Assembly: GCA_963576565.1 (NCBI GenBank)
Contig: OY755040.1
Coordinates: 28,109,203-28,173,202, forward strand
Direction: 5' to 3'
DNA from: Aspidapion aeneum
Taxonomy: Eukaryota > Arthropoda > Insecta > Coleoptera > Brentidae
Length of the DNA: 64,000 bases
Shown here: positions 45,790-57,761 of the stretch, piece by piece
How positions within the stretch are numbered: the first letter of the stretch is position 1
Layout of the letters: every line of letters begins with the position of its first letter
Notes under the pieces: generated by a model
What the model saw: the letters and a program-made list of their open reading frames with translations, nothing else
Database searches by the model: none
Told to the model about the DNA's origin: nothing
Position numbers and translations under genes: made by a program

Positions 45790-48700
45790 CTTTTTGACAG
45801 ACAATGAGTGTGCCTTTCTAACAAGGTATTACACTTTGGAAGCGTTATTAAGTTCCATTAAATAAAAATTGTTAAATTTAGTTTTTATCAAAATTTACAT
45901 TTTTGTATTTTTCCTTAATTTTGGTTTATCTGAAGCGGTTAAGTGGTTTTAAAGGTAATTTTGGGTTTGGTTGCAAACTAAGGTTCCTTTTGAGTCTGCC
46001 TCTAAGAATATATTATAGCTTAGATTTTTCACTTGCAGAAACTGATGCAAAAATTTTTTGAATTTGGTCAAGTCAGTTTTTTTATAGAGTCCATGGATTT
46101 CGCTCATAACAAAAACATTTTTTTACTACACTTTATTTTGAACTATTTTTTTCTTAAGTTTTTATTATTATGTTTTAGAATTTAAATAAAATTTAAAAAA
46201 ATATTTTGCAGTTCAAAAAAAATAGTCAGGGAGTTTGGGAATTTAATCCAAACACAAGAATTAATACTTTAAAAATCCTTGAATTTTGAGTCAATTTTGG
46301 CACCTCATCATTCATGTCCATGGGATTCTTATATTTCCCGGGTGATTTTGTTCCTCCAAAAGAATTTACTTTCCCAAGGAACAAGCTTTCAAAATTTGTG
46401 TAAATCTCCAAAAACCATATTGAAGTTTTCATGCCTTTTGCCCCCAAAAATAGCTATTTTTAGGGAATCTATGAAATCTCATAAAAACAAATCATTATTG
46501 TTATTAACTTGCTGTAGATCTATGACTTGAACTTAACTATAGAAATTTTTGTACTTCTATTATATAAAGCATTAATTTTTTTTAGTTAGTGGGGGTGCTG
46601 ACCATATACTATCATCCAGTTTATTAAAATATCGGGTGAAACAAAAAAAAAACGAAAAAAAAATTTTTTTTTTCGTTATAACTCTTGAACTGTGCTACCG
46701 ATTTTATTGAAAAAAGCTGATGGTTGCAGGAAATGAATCAGGATTTTAAGAAAAAATAATTTATCCACAATCTTGAAATTACAAGATGGAGCACAAAATC
46801 ATGCTAAACCCTTTAAATTTGCTTGTTGAAGTGTAAACTTCTTTAGGCGCGTTTAGCAGTTTTTGTGGGTAGCGAATTGAACTGAGCCGTCAGGCTCGGC
46901 TATGTAACGCTCATTCGGTTGAAGTCGGCTCGAGATGACTAACTACGAGAGGAACATTCAGGGAGCGATATGATGATGCGAATGAAGGCCAGTATTATTA
47001 ATTTCGACTTGTTGAAGTTTACACTTCTGAAGTGTGGTCCTAAGCTAACACACTTTTTTTTATTTTTATGTTCTAGATCTTTTTCAGTTTTTTCTTTTAT
47101 TTTATAAAAAAATCCTATTTTTGCCACGCACGGACGAGGTACGCATTACGAAAATCAGTTGGATTGTTGCAAAAAAATTAATTTTTGTTTTAACATTTAT
47201 TGTACAGATTTCAATTCTGTCTAATAAATTAATTATTACTAGACCGATTTCCCTCAAATAAAAAGTATCAAGGCAAAAATTAATTGCGCTTTAAAGGTCC
47301 CTATCGAAATTTATCACCTTCTTAAAATTCAAGATAGCGGTCAGAATCCAACTTAACCTTTCAATTAGGCTTAGCAGTTTTGGAAGTATTAATTTTTATT
47401 TTAACCATTGATAGGGTAAAGATGTTTCACAAACTATCAGTATCATAGTGAGAATCGATTGCTCTTTGAGCATCACCATAGTCAATTTTTAAATCAAAGA
47501 TGGCCGACTAAATAATATTTGTCTCTTTATGAAAGATCGCTATTTTTAGTTGCGAGTAATTTTCACCCCCTATGGATGTTAACCATGATGCTTTTTTGTT
47601 CATTAGAAGCAGTTCATTAATAAGGAATTCATAAGCGGAGAAATGCAAGCAGAATTAAAAAAGCAAACAAGAAATCCATCCCAAATTTTTAGGCTCATAG
47701 ATTGTTTGATAATTTCCGAAGAAAGTGTATTTTTACCATATGATAATATTTTTACTTCCTGTTAAACTTTGATAAATTATTATAATCCAAAAAACTATTT
47801 TGTCTGGGGGTGGCCATGAACGACGCAGTCACCTAAGGTGTTGTTATATGAGGGCAGCCAAATGCGTACAATAAAACGAAAAATTTATTAAAAAATAAAC
47901 ACCACTTGCAAAGTGCAATTCACCCTATTAAAATCGAACATTTTAAAGAATTCTATGATCAGGACAGGCATCAAAATAGGCGGCCAATACTCCAGCCCCG
48001 GACCTTAACCTAATAATTATAAAAACATGTAATTTAACATTCTCTAGTTTCGGTTTGTTATTACCGAAATAGAAAAGAAATACTTATTAACTTTATGAAA
48101 TAATAAACTCCGCTAGCGATATTTTTAAAATACCCGTAAATTTATAAAAAAATGCAACTTACCAAGAAACCTAAATAAGTTTTGTTGCGAAATTTTATTA
48201 AAAGATTCTGATTTTCTTCTTTGTTTTTGACCATTTATTCCAAGCCATCAGATTTCTAATTACTTGGAGCCATATAACTATGAGATACTTAAAATAATAC
48301 TCTAGAGGTGGTATTGCATAGAGTAGGATTTCCTTATGGTCAATAAGTATATCAGTAGTAAATCAGGTGACCAACGAATTGGGAGGAAACATGATGACGC
48401 CTCCGCGATGCTTAATTTCAAATTCACTATTACAGGTACTATGGGAAGTATGCCAACATTTTACAAATAAAGCCTTAAAATTACTGCCTATATAAAGCAT
48501 TCCTAAAATTGTCTTATTATAATATTTTTACCCTAGGACTAATATAGTATAATAAATATACGTACACGCTGATTTAGAGCTAAATAGGAAACATTTGTAG
48601 GTACTTGCAAACCCCAAAAGCCGCAGAAAACAGCCAGTAATTTATTTGGTATTTGTATTTTTTGTAACTTTAGACCCCTTTAGTAAATATCTATGGAGGG

Positions 48701-49915
48701 TCCTGTTATGGGCTTCAGTTATTTAAATGTATTGTAGGTTCTAAGGTTATATATAAATTCAAAGCATTTTGAGACATAAAACATATTAATATTTTGACAG
48801 CAAATAATTAAAGTTTTTGTAGTCGGCACCCCTACTATATATAAAAATTTTGCTTCCGTTTTCGAGAATAAAGGTTCTCTTTAAATTTGGTATGGCTGTA
48901 TGATTTTAAAAATTATAAAATTGTCATTTGTGAAACGATATTTAAGGTAAATGGTGTATTTTTGGGAATTTCGACAATTTTTTAAAAAGTGCTATTTTTA
49001 AATATGTTTAGCATAAAAACTCCGGCACGATTTTTGTAAAATTATACAGTTTTTAAAAGCTTGTTTCTTAATATAACTAATTCCTTTGGAGGATCAAAAT
49101 CACCCAGAAAATATAGAAATCCGAGGCACACAAATGAAGAGATGTCAAATTGAGCCCTAAATCCAATGTTTTTTTTACATAGCATTACTTAAGTTTGAAT
49201 TTTTTTATTAGATACCCGGTCTATTTTACATTTACCGCAATATTTTTTTAAATACTTCTGTTAAGTTTTAATAATATTTAGATAAGAAATAAGAATAAAA
49301 AAATTAGTAGTAGTATTAAAAAAAAATTATTTAATCTTAAGAGCGTTTTTTTAATTTATTTTACAAAACGCGATATTGCTAATTTTGGTATTTTTTTTGC
49401 GCGGTTCTGTGTAAAGATAATACATAAATTTAAGCACATTGTGATAGGCTAACTCAAAAAATACAATAATTATTATACGAGATCAAAATCACCACTAAAC
49501 TGTGTTCAAGGGAAGCAAATAATCCAAAAACTTTAAAAATTACATATTTAAATTTTGGTAAAAATTTTATTTCTAAAATTTTTTATAAAAAAACTCAAAA
49601 TATTTGTTGAGATTGTTATAGAGCGGTAGATAGATACATCTACTGGCTGCATAAAACTGAAAACAAAGTTGTCCTACAAATTACCGTTTTTGAGATATTT
49701 GACAAAAAGTAGGTTCCTATCAATCTTCACTTTTAGGGCGTCGCGACGCTACCTATAATGCGACGCCGAGCAAATCACTGTTTTTTTCCTAACTTCGTAG
49801 GGATTCCTTAAACAGCATGCCAAGTTATATCAAAATCACCCAAAAATTGATTATTTCCAATTTGACTGCCCGACCACTATACATGAAACCTGCTTTACTC
49901 TACTACTTACTCGCA
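45790..49915. other. Long AT-rich stretch without recognised gene
   Basis: No domain-bearing ORF. A GC-richer patch lies at 46860-47000. On both sides of it the palindromic word GAAGT.TA.ACTTC occurs (GTTGAAGTGTAAACTTCT at 46825 and GTTGAAGTTTACACTTCT at 47012). A motif GGCGTCGCGACGC at 49738 recurs in the 2,068-bp units. Confidence 0.45.
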
Positions 49916-49917
49916 GT

Positions 49918-50410
49918 GCAGAGACAGGTTGAGCTCAGGGTCTAATATTACTCCTAGACATTTAAAAGATTTAACCTCTTCTATTTGAGAATTTTCAATA
50001 ACAATGTTGAGTTTGTTTTTATTCTTAAATTGATTTAAATTATGCTTTGAGGACAAATTTTCTATTAACCACACGTTAAGTTACAAGTTATTCAGATCTT
50101 CATTTAAATTTTTTTCAATGTTTTAAAATTCATTGATATCACAAATAAAATACAGTATTGTATCATTTGCAAATAGTTTCTTTTTTTGTTTAATTATGTC
50201 GTTAATAAAAATAAGAAATAAAATGGGCCCCAGTATTGATCCCTGAGGAATACCATGATCAGTTTCTATTTTTTTTGATACTGAGTTTTTAAATTTAACC
50301 TTTTGAAATCTTTTTTCAAATAGCTCTTAAACCATTTCAATACATTACCTGTAATGCCATATTTTTTCATCTTTTGTAATAGTATATCAATGTTAACAGT
50401 TTGACGTCGC
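49918..50410 (-). pseudogene. LINE reverse transcriptase fragment
   Basis: Read on the minus strand from 50400, the frame gives TVNIDILLQKMKKYGITGN and VLKWFKSYL. After a frameshift it gives [20 protein letters not shown] and [10 protein letters not shown]. These are consecutive RT blocks (FDTVNHDILL, then PQGS.LGP.LF, then FADDT). The catalytic FADD is changed to FAND, and later frames carry stops. The amino side ends abruptly at 50392, where it meets a 25-bp inverted repeat. Confidence 0.75.
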
Positions 50411-50539
50411 GTCGGTTCTGCAGACTGATGGGTGTGTTTTCGGTTTCGAAAGCGTGGAGACGGTGATAACACGGTCGGGTTGAACTATGACGAAATGTTC
50501 TTTATCCTTATAGACTGGAGGACGTTTCCGTCTCGCCAT
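50393..50539 (-). CDS. 48-codon ORF, unknown, good start context
   Basis: The ORF starts at ATG in the context AAGTCCATGG and begins MARRKRPPVYKDKEHFVIVQ. It continues with PDRVITVSTLSKPK and stops at TAA in the 25-bp inverted repeat. Amino-acid usage is balanced and unlike random AT-rich translation, so it could be a first exon or a captured exon. I do not recognise a domain. Confidence 0.25.
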   Translation of the reverse strand: MARRKRPPVYKDKEHFVIVQPDRVITVSTLSKPKTHPSVCRTDATSNC

Positions 50540-51551
50540 GGACTTAGTTTCCTTGGTTAAATGAATAAATAGGTTTCACCTATTTTTTTCTTCATTTTGA
50601 TTTACCTTATATCTTGTAGTCAGTTTAATTTACTGGAATTAGGCAAGCCATGCTTTTGGTGAACATGCCGGTGTCCGTGATTGACTTTACCTTTTTGAAG
50701 TTGCGTTTTGTACTTTGATAATATTGTATTGTCAACGAAACCATAAATGGGTACCAAATTTCGAGTCAATCTTATAAGTAGAAGTCGGTGAAAATCGACT
50801 TCATAGATTTGTTACATACAAAAGGACTAAGTCTGTAGGCTCCTTTAAATACAGAAGACACTTTTTTACTTTGCTTATTTTAAATATATTACATTAGGAT
50901 CAAACATACAAAAATATGAATTACTTTCTTACATACCTAATATACAATTTAATATTTTATTAGATGTGCGAGAAACAAGTGTTCCCATACATTATAATTT
51001 TCAAACGATTTATTCTTGTTTTTGCTAATTGTTATTAATTAATTAATTTCGTTTCAGTGTTTATTTGGAAGTGAGTGTCTGCATAAAGTGAATTTATTTG
51101 TCACAAATTAATTCGTACCAATTAATTATTGAACAATAAAATCACAAAATTTTAATTTATTACTATATTTCTACTTTAAACTCAGATGTTATATATGTAC
51201 AAAATATGTATGTTTTAAAATTTTTAGAAATATATTAATATTAATTAGTTAACATTTTGCAGTTTAGTATATGATAAACCCGTTGAATAAAGTAATATAG
51301 GTAATAGTCGACAAAAAAAAACTATTTGTAATATAATTAATTTTTTTCTTCTGTTTTCCCTTTAGTTATTTAAAAAAATTAATACATTACCCCCCCCCCC
51401 CCTTAAATCAGCGCTTGAACAACATTGATTTCCCATTTTTTGCCAAATCTATATTCTAATAGAAATCGAAAACAAAAAAGCGGTACGCGTCGAAATTTTG
51501 CAGGGTGTGTTCTTAAAGCATTCTTAACAAACTTATCTTTACGTTTTTTAG

Positions 51552-51664
51552 AAGAAATCTATTATGATTTATATAATCATCAGACAAGAACAAGAACCAA
51601 TCAACCTTTTGACAAGCACCACCACCCCGGAGGAAAGTCAATTCGATTGAGAAAATTTAATTAA
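51552..51664 (+). CDS. Possible terminal exon, unknown
   Basis: An acceptor-like TTTACGTTTTTTAG precedes an open frame EIYYDLYNHQTRTRTNQPFD continuing HHHPGGKSIRLRKFN to a TAA. AATAAA occurs about 120 bases later (51786-51791), which suits a polyadenylation site. The frame is in fact open back to 51425, so the exon start is uncertain. No family recognised. Confidence 0.25.
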
Positions 51665-51852
51665 GATCACGTGATCTGGATTTTTAGAATACTTTTAGAG
51701 TTATTTTGACCAAGTAAAACGTGGTTTATTATAAATTTAAGTCATATACGTAGGAATTTAAAGGAATACAATTTTTTCTATTTGCAATAAAATGCTTTGA
51801 GACTGACATCGTTTTAATAATGGACGACGACGCGACGTCAAACTGTTAACAT

Positions 51853-52755
51853 AGTCTAAATTATACGCATTTGTAATATGTAATGAACCAGGTGAGAAAA
51901 AAACGTATGGCGTAGATATTTTTGCCAATCAATGTTTTTTGATTGACAGTGACGGATACTTCACATAACCAATTACCCACCTATTTAAATCATAGACAGT
52001 ACTTTTTTTTATAGTTTATTGTCACCGCTGTTTATAATATACTAAACAAAGATAAACAAAAATGACGTCATTACAAATGGGTATAATTTGGACTATACAC
52101 ACATGTTAGGTATATACGTACAATATTTTTTCTTCGAGGTTGTGGAAAGTAAAATAAAGTACAAAAAAAATACAACTTATTAATTATTTTAATTTACACT
52201 CGAATTTACATTGATTGCCAAAAACTTTACTTCTTATTCTGGCAGCACCTTTAAATTAGTTTGTGTATCACAATATTTGTATCTTTAATCTGGGTATATT
52301 TGATGGCAGGATTATAGTAGCTTTATTTGCTTCATCCTTTATTCGGGATTAAAGAGATTATCGGTATTTTCTATGACAGCAATTTTTTTCTAATACTATT
52401 TATAATATAAGAAGAAACGTCACTTCCTGATTTGGGACGAAAAAGTAGACTTCGCTAATTTCTTTATTTTTCCTGTTGCTATTGGAAAACTAGCCCACTT
52501 ATGTTTTTAGTCAAAAATTAATGTCAGTGTCAGAGTTAAAATGTGTTGTTTGTTTGTAGTAGATTGTGGGAATATTTGATTAATTCTAACATCTAACCTA
52601 CCTACTTTTTTGTAAGGCTCACAATTTTAGAACCAAATCATTGTCGGTACGCCTCTAATATGTAGTGCCTTTTGATCGATATTTAAATATATCGCCTTGC
52701 TGCCTAACAACCAATCAGTTCGACAAACCAAAAAACGAGGACTTAAAAGAAATAA
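51853..52755. other. Unassigned AT-rich stretch
   Basis: No recognised gene or repeat. Confidence 0.5.
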
Positions 52756-52759
52756 TCCA

Positions 52760-53445
52760 AAAACTAAATACATTAACTTAAAACAACGAGAGATATTCAT
52801 AAATTTCAGATACTAAGTAATAGTTTCGAGTATGTAGAAAGGTTTAAATACCTAGGAGCAAACATAAAATAGCAAAAAAAACACCTCTATTAAAGAGGAT
52901 ATAAACCACAGAATAACCAACGCAAACAAAGTCTTTGCCGCTTTTCAAAAACTGCTCATGTTAGTGGTTCTAAGAGACATCTATTAAACAAAAAAATTAC
53001 ACTGCAATGGTTAGGCAGGTAGTTGCATGTGGATGTAAAACATCGACACTTATAAAAGTAAATGAAGAACAACCAAAAATATTTCAAAGAAAAATTCTTG
53101 GTAACATCTTTAGACCAGTGCAAAAAGACGGATTATTGACAGATACGAATGAATTATGAATTAAAATAGCTAATGGATTGCCCAAACATCGTGAAATTTA
53201 TGAAAGGTGGAAGATTAGCTTGGTTGGGACTTGTACGTACAAAGAATGGATGAGACAAGAACACAAAGAAAAATAATGAACTGGAGATCTGCAAGAAGAA
53301 GAGTAAGAGGAAGGACATTAAAATGGTGGAAAGACGATGTCGAAGATGACATCATTAAGAATATGGAAATAAGAAGGTGGCAAAGAATAGTAGCGAGAGG
53401 GCAGAATGGAGGGCTCTGATTAATCGGGTTGAAATCCAGCAGGGG
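52760..53445 (+). pseudogene. LINE C-terminal tail, decayed
   Basis: Successive frames give YVERFKYLGANI, HLLNKKITLQWLGR and YVQRMDETRTQRKIMNWRSA, then RRVRGRTLKWWKDDVEDDI and RRWQRIVARG. These are the post-RT connection and the basic RGR..K.W tail of a LINE, with at least three frameshifts and stops. It belongs to the same family as the fragment at 13888-14056. Confidence 0.75.
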
Positions 53446-54126
53446 TTGTAACGTCACTCGAAAAAGGAAAATAATCAGTTCAAAGAGTATTTGTACAGCA
53501 TTGTAGAACTTCTTTAGATATTCAGAAATTTGTAGGCTTAGACTAAGGCTTTAGACTAAAATGTATTTGAAAGAAAGAAGCTGATTTTTGCAAATGTTTC
53601 GACTTTATTTGAAGTCTAAAAGATAATTCTTTGTCATGATACTTACTTATTGATACAAAAATTAAGAACAACTTCAGAACGAAAGTTACAAATCTCGAAA
53701 TTTTAAGACTGACTCACTGTCGAGACGTAGTCGACGTCCAAATTTTTTGGCGATTTTTTAACAATCTAATTTTTTGAGATAGTGCGTTTTCGTTTAGAGG
53801 GTGCGATATACAGTTAGATAGACGTTATTATTTTGACAAATATCTATTTATTATTTTTTTAAATTAAACTCGTTAATAAATTTTAATATGTTGTAGAAAC
53901 GTTAGCAAAATTCAACTATTTCCTTAATACGCTTTTGTGCTAATCCTACGAACCTCTACATCTTTAACTAACTACAGGGATAATGATCAGCTTTGGTTTC
54001 AATAAGTTCTTTGCTTGAAGTAATTGCAACCACCCTCTTAGCATAATCTGGCTAAGAATTAGGTGAGCCAGCGTTGGGTTAGAGATCATAAGCGCGCAGG
54101 GGGAATGGTGGGGACACGCACCCTTA
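53446..54126. other. Unassigned sequence left of the large palindrome
   Basis: No gene or repeat recognised. Confidence 0.5.
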
Positions 54127-54143
54127 AATCATGATTCTATATT
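54127..54143 (+). repeat. 17-bp direct repeat flanking the left foldback unit (outer)
   Basis: AATCATGATTCTATATT is repeated without mismatch at 55350-55366. Confidence 0.85.
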
Positions 54144-54144
54144 G

Positions 54145-55334
54145 CTTTCCACTGCCTGATACGATTGAACATAAATCTTCATCACCAATAGGCTGAATGC
54201 ACCAAGACGAAGGTCTAATATAGCGCCGCGGTGATGGTACTTCACAAGCTCGAGAGCCCAAACCCACAAACCTTTGGTGACTTATGTCAAATTGTAAAAC
54301 GACACGACGCACTACTTCTCATTCAGCAAACAGCGCAAATCCAAAACAAGATACCACTTTCAACAGAAATAGCATCCAGAATGTCAAAGATATGTTGCAG
54401 TATTATTAAGGTTTTAAAGAGATTTTATCAGTTACCCATACTACCCATACTACTAAACCATGCGGCTCTGCTACAGAGTAGCGCTGCTACATAATAGCGC
54501 TGCTACAGAGTAGCGCTGCTACACAATAGCGCTGCTACAAAATGGCGCTGTTACAAAATAGCGCTGCTACAAAATGGCGCTTGCAAAATAACGTGCATCA
54601 AAATAGCGCCTTACAAAATAGCGCTGCTAGAGAATAGCGCCTTACAAAATAACTCTGCTACAAAATAGTCCTGCTACAAAATAGCACTGCTACGAAATAG
54701 CACTGCTACGAAATAGCGCTGCTACAAGGTAGCGCGCATCAAAATAGCGCTGGTACAAAATAGCGCGCATAAAGCGCTTCTGCAAAATGGCGACATCTAA
54801 TAAAAACAGCGACATTAAAAACAGCAGCTGTTCCACTAACGGGTTTCTTTCTGGCATATTAACAAAAAAAAACTTCCCTGATTTCTTTCCTGAGATCCTA
54901 GGGGGTATAAAACAAAACCAAACTGAATCGAACTGAACCGAACCAAAGTTTTGGTTTGGTTTGGTTCGGTTCGGTTTGGATTAACAACCTCTAAGACGCC
55001 AGTTCGGTTCGGTTTGGTTTCACACCCTCTAGGATCCCGGGAAAAAATCAGGGAAGTTTAGTTTAAAAAAAAATAAGTTAGAAAGAGGTTACCGGGAGTG
55101 GCAAGTCATAAGACGCTATTTTGTAGAGGCGCTATTTTGAGGCAGCGCCATTTTAATGCGCGCGATTTTGTAGCAGCGCTGTTTTGATGCGCGCTATTTT
55201 GTAGCAGCGCTATTTTGTTGACGCTATTTTGATGCGTGCTATTTTGTAGCAGCGCCAATTTGTCGAATCGTTATTTTGTAAGGCGCTATTCTGTAGCAGA
55301 TCCGAACCTCGCATTTTTTGTGTTTTCGTATCAG
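54145..55334 (+). mobile_element. Foldback unit, left arm of the 2.85-kb palindrome
   Basis: The unit has several layers. A unique segment with an 87-codon ORF spans 54156-54470. An array of GCGCTGCTACAAAATA-type repeats (about 16 bp, each containing AGCGCT) covers 54470-54790. A GGTT(C/T)GGTTTGG-type hairpin core lies around 54905-55030, and an inverted array (GCTATTTTGTAGCAGCGC) at 55115-55310. The outer ends CTGATACGA and TCGTATCAG are inverted. The design recalls Drosophila foldback (FB) or Galileo elements, whose long arms consist of short tandem repeats. Confidence 0.8.
54231..54494 (+). pseudogene. ORF carried by the left foldback unit, unknown
   Basis: It begins MMVLHKLESPNPQTFGDLCQ and continues IVKRHDALLLIQQTAQIQNK. 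The mirror copy at 56907-56641 differs by a few substitutions (ESPNPQT/ECPNPQA, KRHD/KRRD). No domain recognised. It may be a captured gene fragment. The antisense frame (from 54312) is also open in both arms, so the coding strand is unclear. Confidence 0.3.
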
Positions 55335-55725
55335 AACCGAACCGAACCGAATCATGATTCTATATTATGCGATGTCCTTTATATTATTTCATTTTATTAT
55401 AACTTTATATTTTATCTCAAAAAATCTAGCAAAGCGATAACAGCCAGCCGTAAAATATCTTGATAACATAATTTGCCCCATCATCGTAAAATAGACTCTT
55501 AAGTATGCTCGACGACACTATGGAAAGTGCACCAGCGTCACCTAATGAAAATTAATGTCGACCACATTACGATATTTTCTATGTCCTAGTTTCCACGAAA
55601 AGCGATAGCAAGCATCTAAACAATTTCTTGAATATTTGAGAGGAAATCCATCACAATGATCAGGGTTTAAATTATCTTTCTTTCTTAATATGCAGCTTGT
55701 GTTCTGGATGCAAACCCACCTGTAT
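55335..55725. other. Spacer between the palindrome arms
   Basis: A 391-bp AT-rich spacer that starts with (ACCGA)n and includes the second 17-bp direct repeat (55350-55366). The ORF at 55742-55542 has no recognised domain. Confidence 0.6.
55350..55366 (+). repeat. 17-bp direct repeat flanking the left foldback unit (inner)
   Basis: Exact copy of 54127-54143. Confidence 0.85.
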
Positions 55726-56993
55726 CTGATACGAAAACACAAAAAATGCGAGGTTCGGATCTGCTACAGAATAGCGCCTTACAAAATAACGATTCGACAA
55801 ATTGGCGCTGCTACAAAATAGCACGCATCAAAATAGCGTCAACAAAATAGCGCTGCTACAAAATAGCGCGCATCAAAACAGCGCTGCTTCAAAATCGCGC
55901 GCATTAAAATGGCGCTGCCTCAAAATAGCGCCTCTACAAAATAGCCCGCATCAAAACAACACTGCTACAAAATCGCGCACATCACAATGGCGCTACCTTA
56001 AAATAGCGCTGCTACAAAATAGCGTCTTAAGACTTGCCACTCCCGGTAACCTCTTTCTAACTTATTTTTTTTTAAACTAAACTTCCCTGATTTTTTCCCG
56101 GGATCCTAGAGGGTGTGAAACCAAACCGAACCGAACTGGCGTCTTAGAGGTTGTTAATCCAAACCGAACCGAACCAAACCAAACCAAAACTTTGGTTCGG
56201 TTCAGTTCGATTCAGTTTGGTTTTGTTTTATACCCCCTAGGATCTCAGGAAAGAAATCAGGGAAGTTTTTTTTTGTTAATATGCCAGAAAGAAACCCGTT
56301 AGTGGAACAGCTGCTGTTTTTAATGTCGCTGTTTTTATTAGATGTCGCCATTTTGCAGAAGCGCTTTATGCGCGCTATTTTGTACCAGCGCTATTTTGAT
56401 GCGCGCTACCTTGTAGCAGCGCTATTTCGTAGCAGTGCTATTTCGTAGCAGTGGTATTTTGTAGCAGGACTTTTTTGTAGCAGAGTTATTTTGTAAGGCG
56501 CTATTCTCTAGCAGCGCTATTTTGTAAGGCGCTATTTTGATGCACGTTATTTTGCAAGCGCCATTTTGTAGCAGCGCTATTTTGTAACTGCGCCATTTTG
56601 TAGCAGCGCTATTGTGTAGCAGCGCTACTCTGTAGCAGCGCTATTGTGTAGCAGCGCTACTCTGTAGCAGAGCCGCATGGTTTAGTAGTATGGGTAGTAT
56701 GGGTAACTGACAAAATCTCTGTAAAACCTTAATAATACTGCAACATATCTTTGACATTCTGGATGCTATTTCTGTTGAAAGTGGTATCTTGTTTTGGATT
56801 TGCGCTGTTTGCTGAATGAAAAGTAGTGCGTCGCGTCGTTTTACAATTTGACATAAGTCACCAAAGGCTTGTGGGTTTGGGCACTCGAGCTTGTGAAGTA
56901 CCATCACCGCGGCGCTATATTAGACCTTCGTCTTGGTGCATTCAGCCTATCGGTGATGAAGATTTATGTTCAATCGTATCAGGCAGTGGAAAG
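55726..56993 (-). mobile_element. Foldback unit, right arm of the palindrome
   Basis: This is the reverse complement of 54145-55334 with a net excess of about 80 bp, mostly from unit-number changes in the short arrays. It contains the mirror ORF (56907-56641). At its right border it meets the hAT element at 56994. The arms are similar but clearly not identical, so they are older than the Penelope pair. Confidence 0.8.
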
Positions 56994-57571
56994 CAGTGGC
57001 GGCTCGTGACAGTAAAGTTTGTGAGTTCTGCTGACACAATTATACAAAAACAAACAACAAACACGACCATAACCTCCCGCTCATGCGTTTGGCGTCTTCA
57101 TGCGTTTGGCGTCTTCCAAATAAATAAATGTGCCGGCAAACATGCAACGCTGAGCCCGCCCGGCCGGAATTGTACTGGAACTGCAAGTTTTGCAGCTCTA
57201 TTCTTGCCTAGATTTCGCTATCTAAACCCATGAGCCAGTGCGGTGCGGGGCGAAGGAAGGGGTTCCTAGCCGAGCACAGATCTCGTTAGCCGCCCAGCTA
57301 CGTTGTGGTGCAATTTAGCAGCGCAACAATGCCAATAACTTCATTTGACCGACTGTGAAATGCGGCCTTCGGCGACGGCGCGCGGCGTCATACTCAACAC
57401 ACGTACGCGATTTGAAGGACTACTATACCAACACCGGACCGAAAATATACTGCTATTCCAATAATTTTAGAAATAAAATAATTATATTAGAAAAATAGCA
57501 GCGGCTGTAAAATAGTCAAATAATGTGAAAATTTTGGGGGTTCTGCAGCCCTTATGCACTAGCCGCCCCTG
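56994..57571 (+). mobile_element. 578-bp non-autonomous hAT element with 8-bp duplication
   Basis: The left end CAGTGGCGGCTCGTG and the right end, whose complement reads CAGGGGCGGCTAGTGC, are hAT-type inverted repeats. GTGGAAAG occurs directly at both sides (56986-56993 and 57572-57579). The interior is GC-rich and has no transposase motif. Confidence 0.92.
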
Positions 57572-57761
57572 GTGGAAAGTGTAACAACTTCAACTCATTC
57601 AATTTCAAGTAGTTAAGTACATACGTGTGGTTACACCACTGACATCAGTGTTGCCGCCAGAAATAGGATCCACAACATAAAACGCAGAGTGCAGTGATTT
57701 TTCACACCAAGCGTTAGTTACCCATTTTGACATTAACATATTCGTTTTAATCGCACATTAA

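Larger units (their letters stand above)
50390..51852. mobile_element. 1.46-kb segment bounded by 25-bp inverted repeats
   Basis: ATGTTAACAGTTTGACGTCG continues through CGTCG at 50390-50414 and is repeated in inverse at 51828-51852 without mismatch. The left repeat abuts the LINE RT fragment. Inside lie a minus-strand 48-codon ORF, a plus-strand exon-like ORF, a poly-C run at 51390 and ordinary AT-rich sequence. It may be a non-autonomous transposon or a template-switch product. No target duplication was established. Confidence 0.45.

Noticed and set aside
53215..53457. Minus-strand ORF opposite the LINE tail
   Set aside because: It is the antisense shadow of the plus-strand LINE fragment at 52760-53445.
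54480..54790. Repeat array as a CRISPR-like structure
   Set aside because: The 16-bp units are adjacent without unique spacers and are mirrored, so a foldback arm is the better reading.
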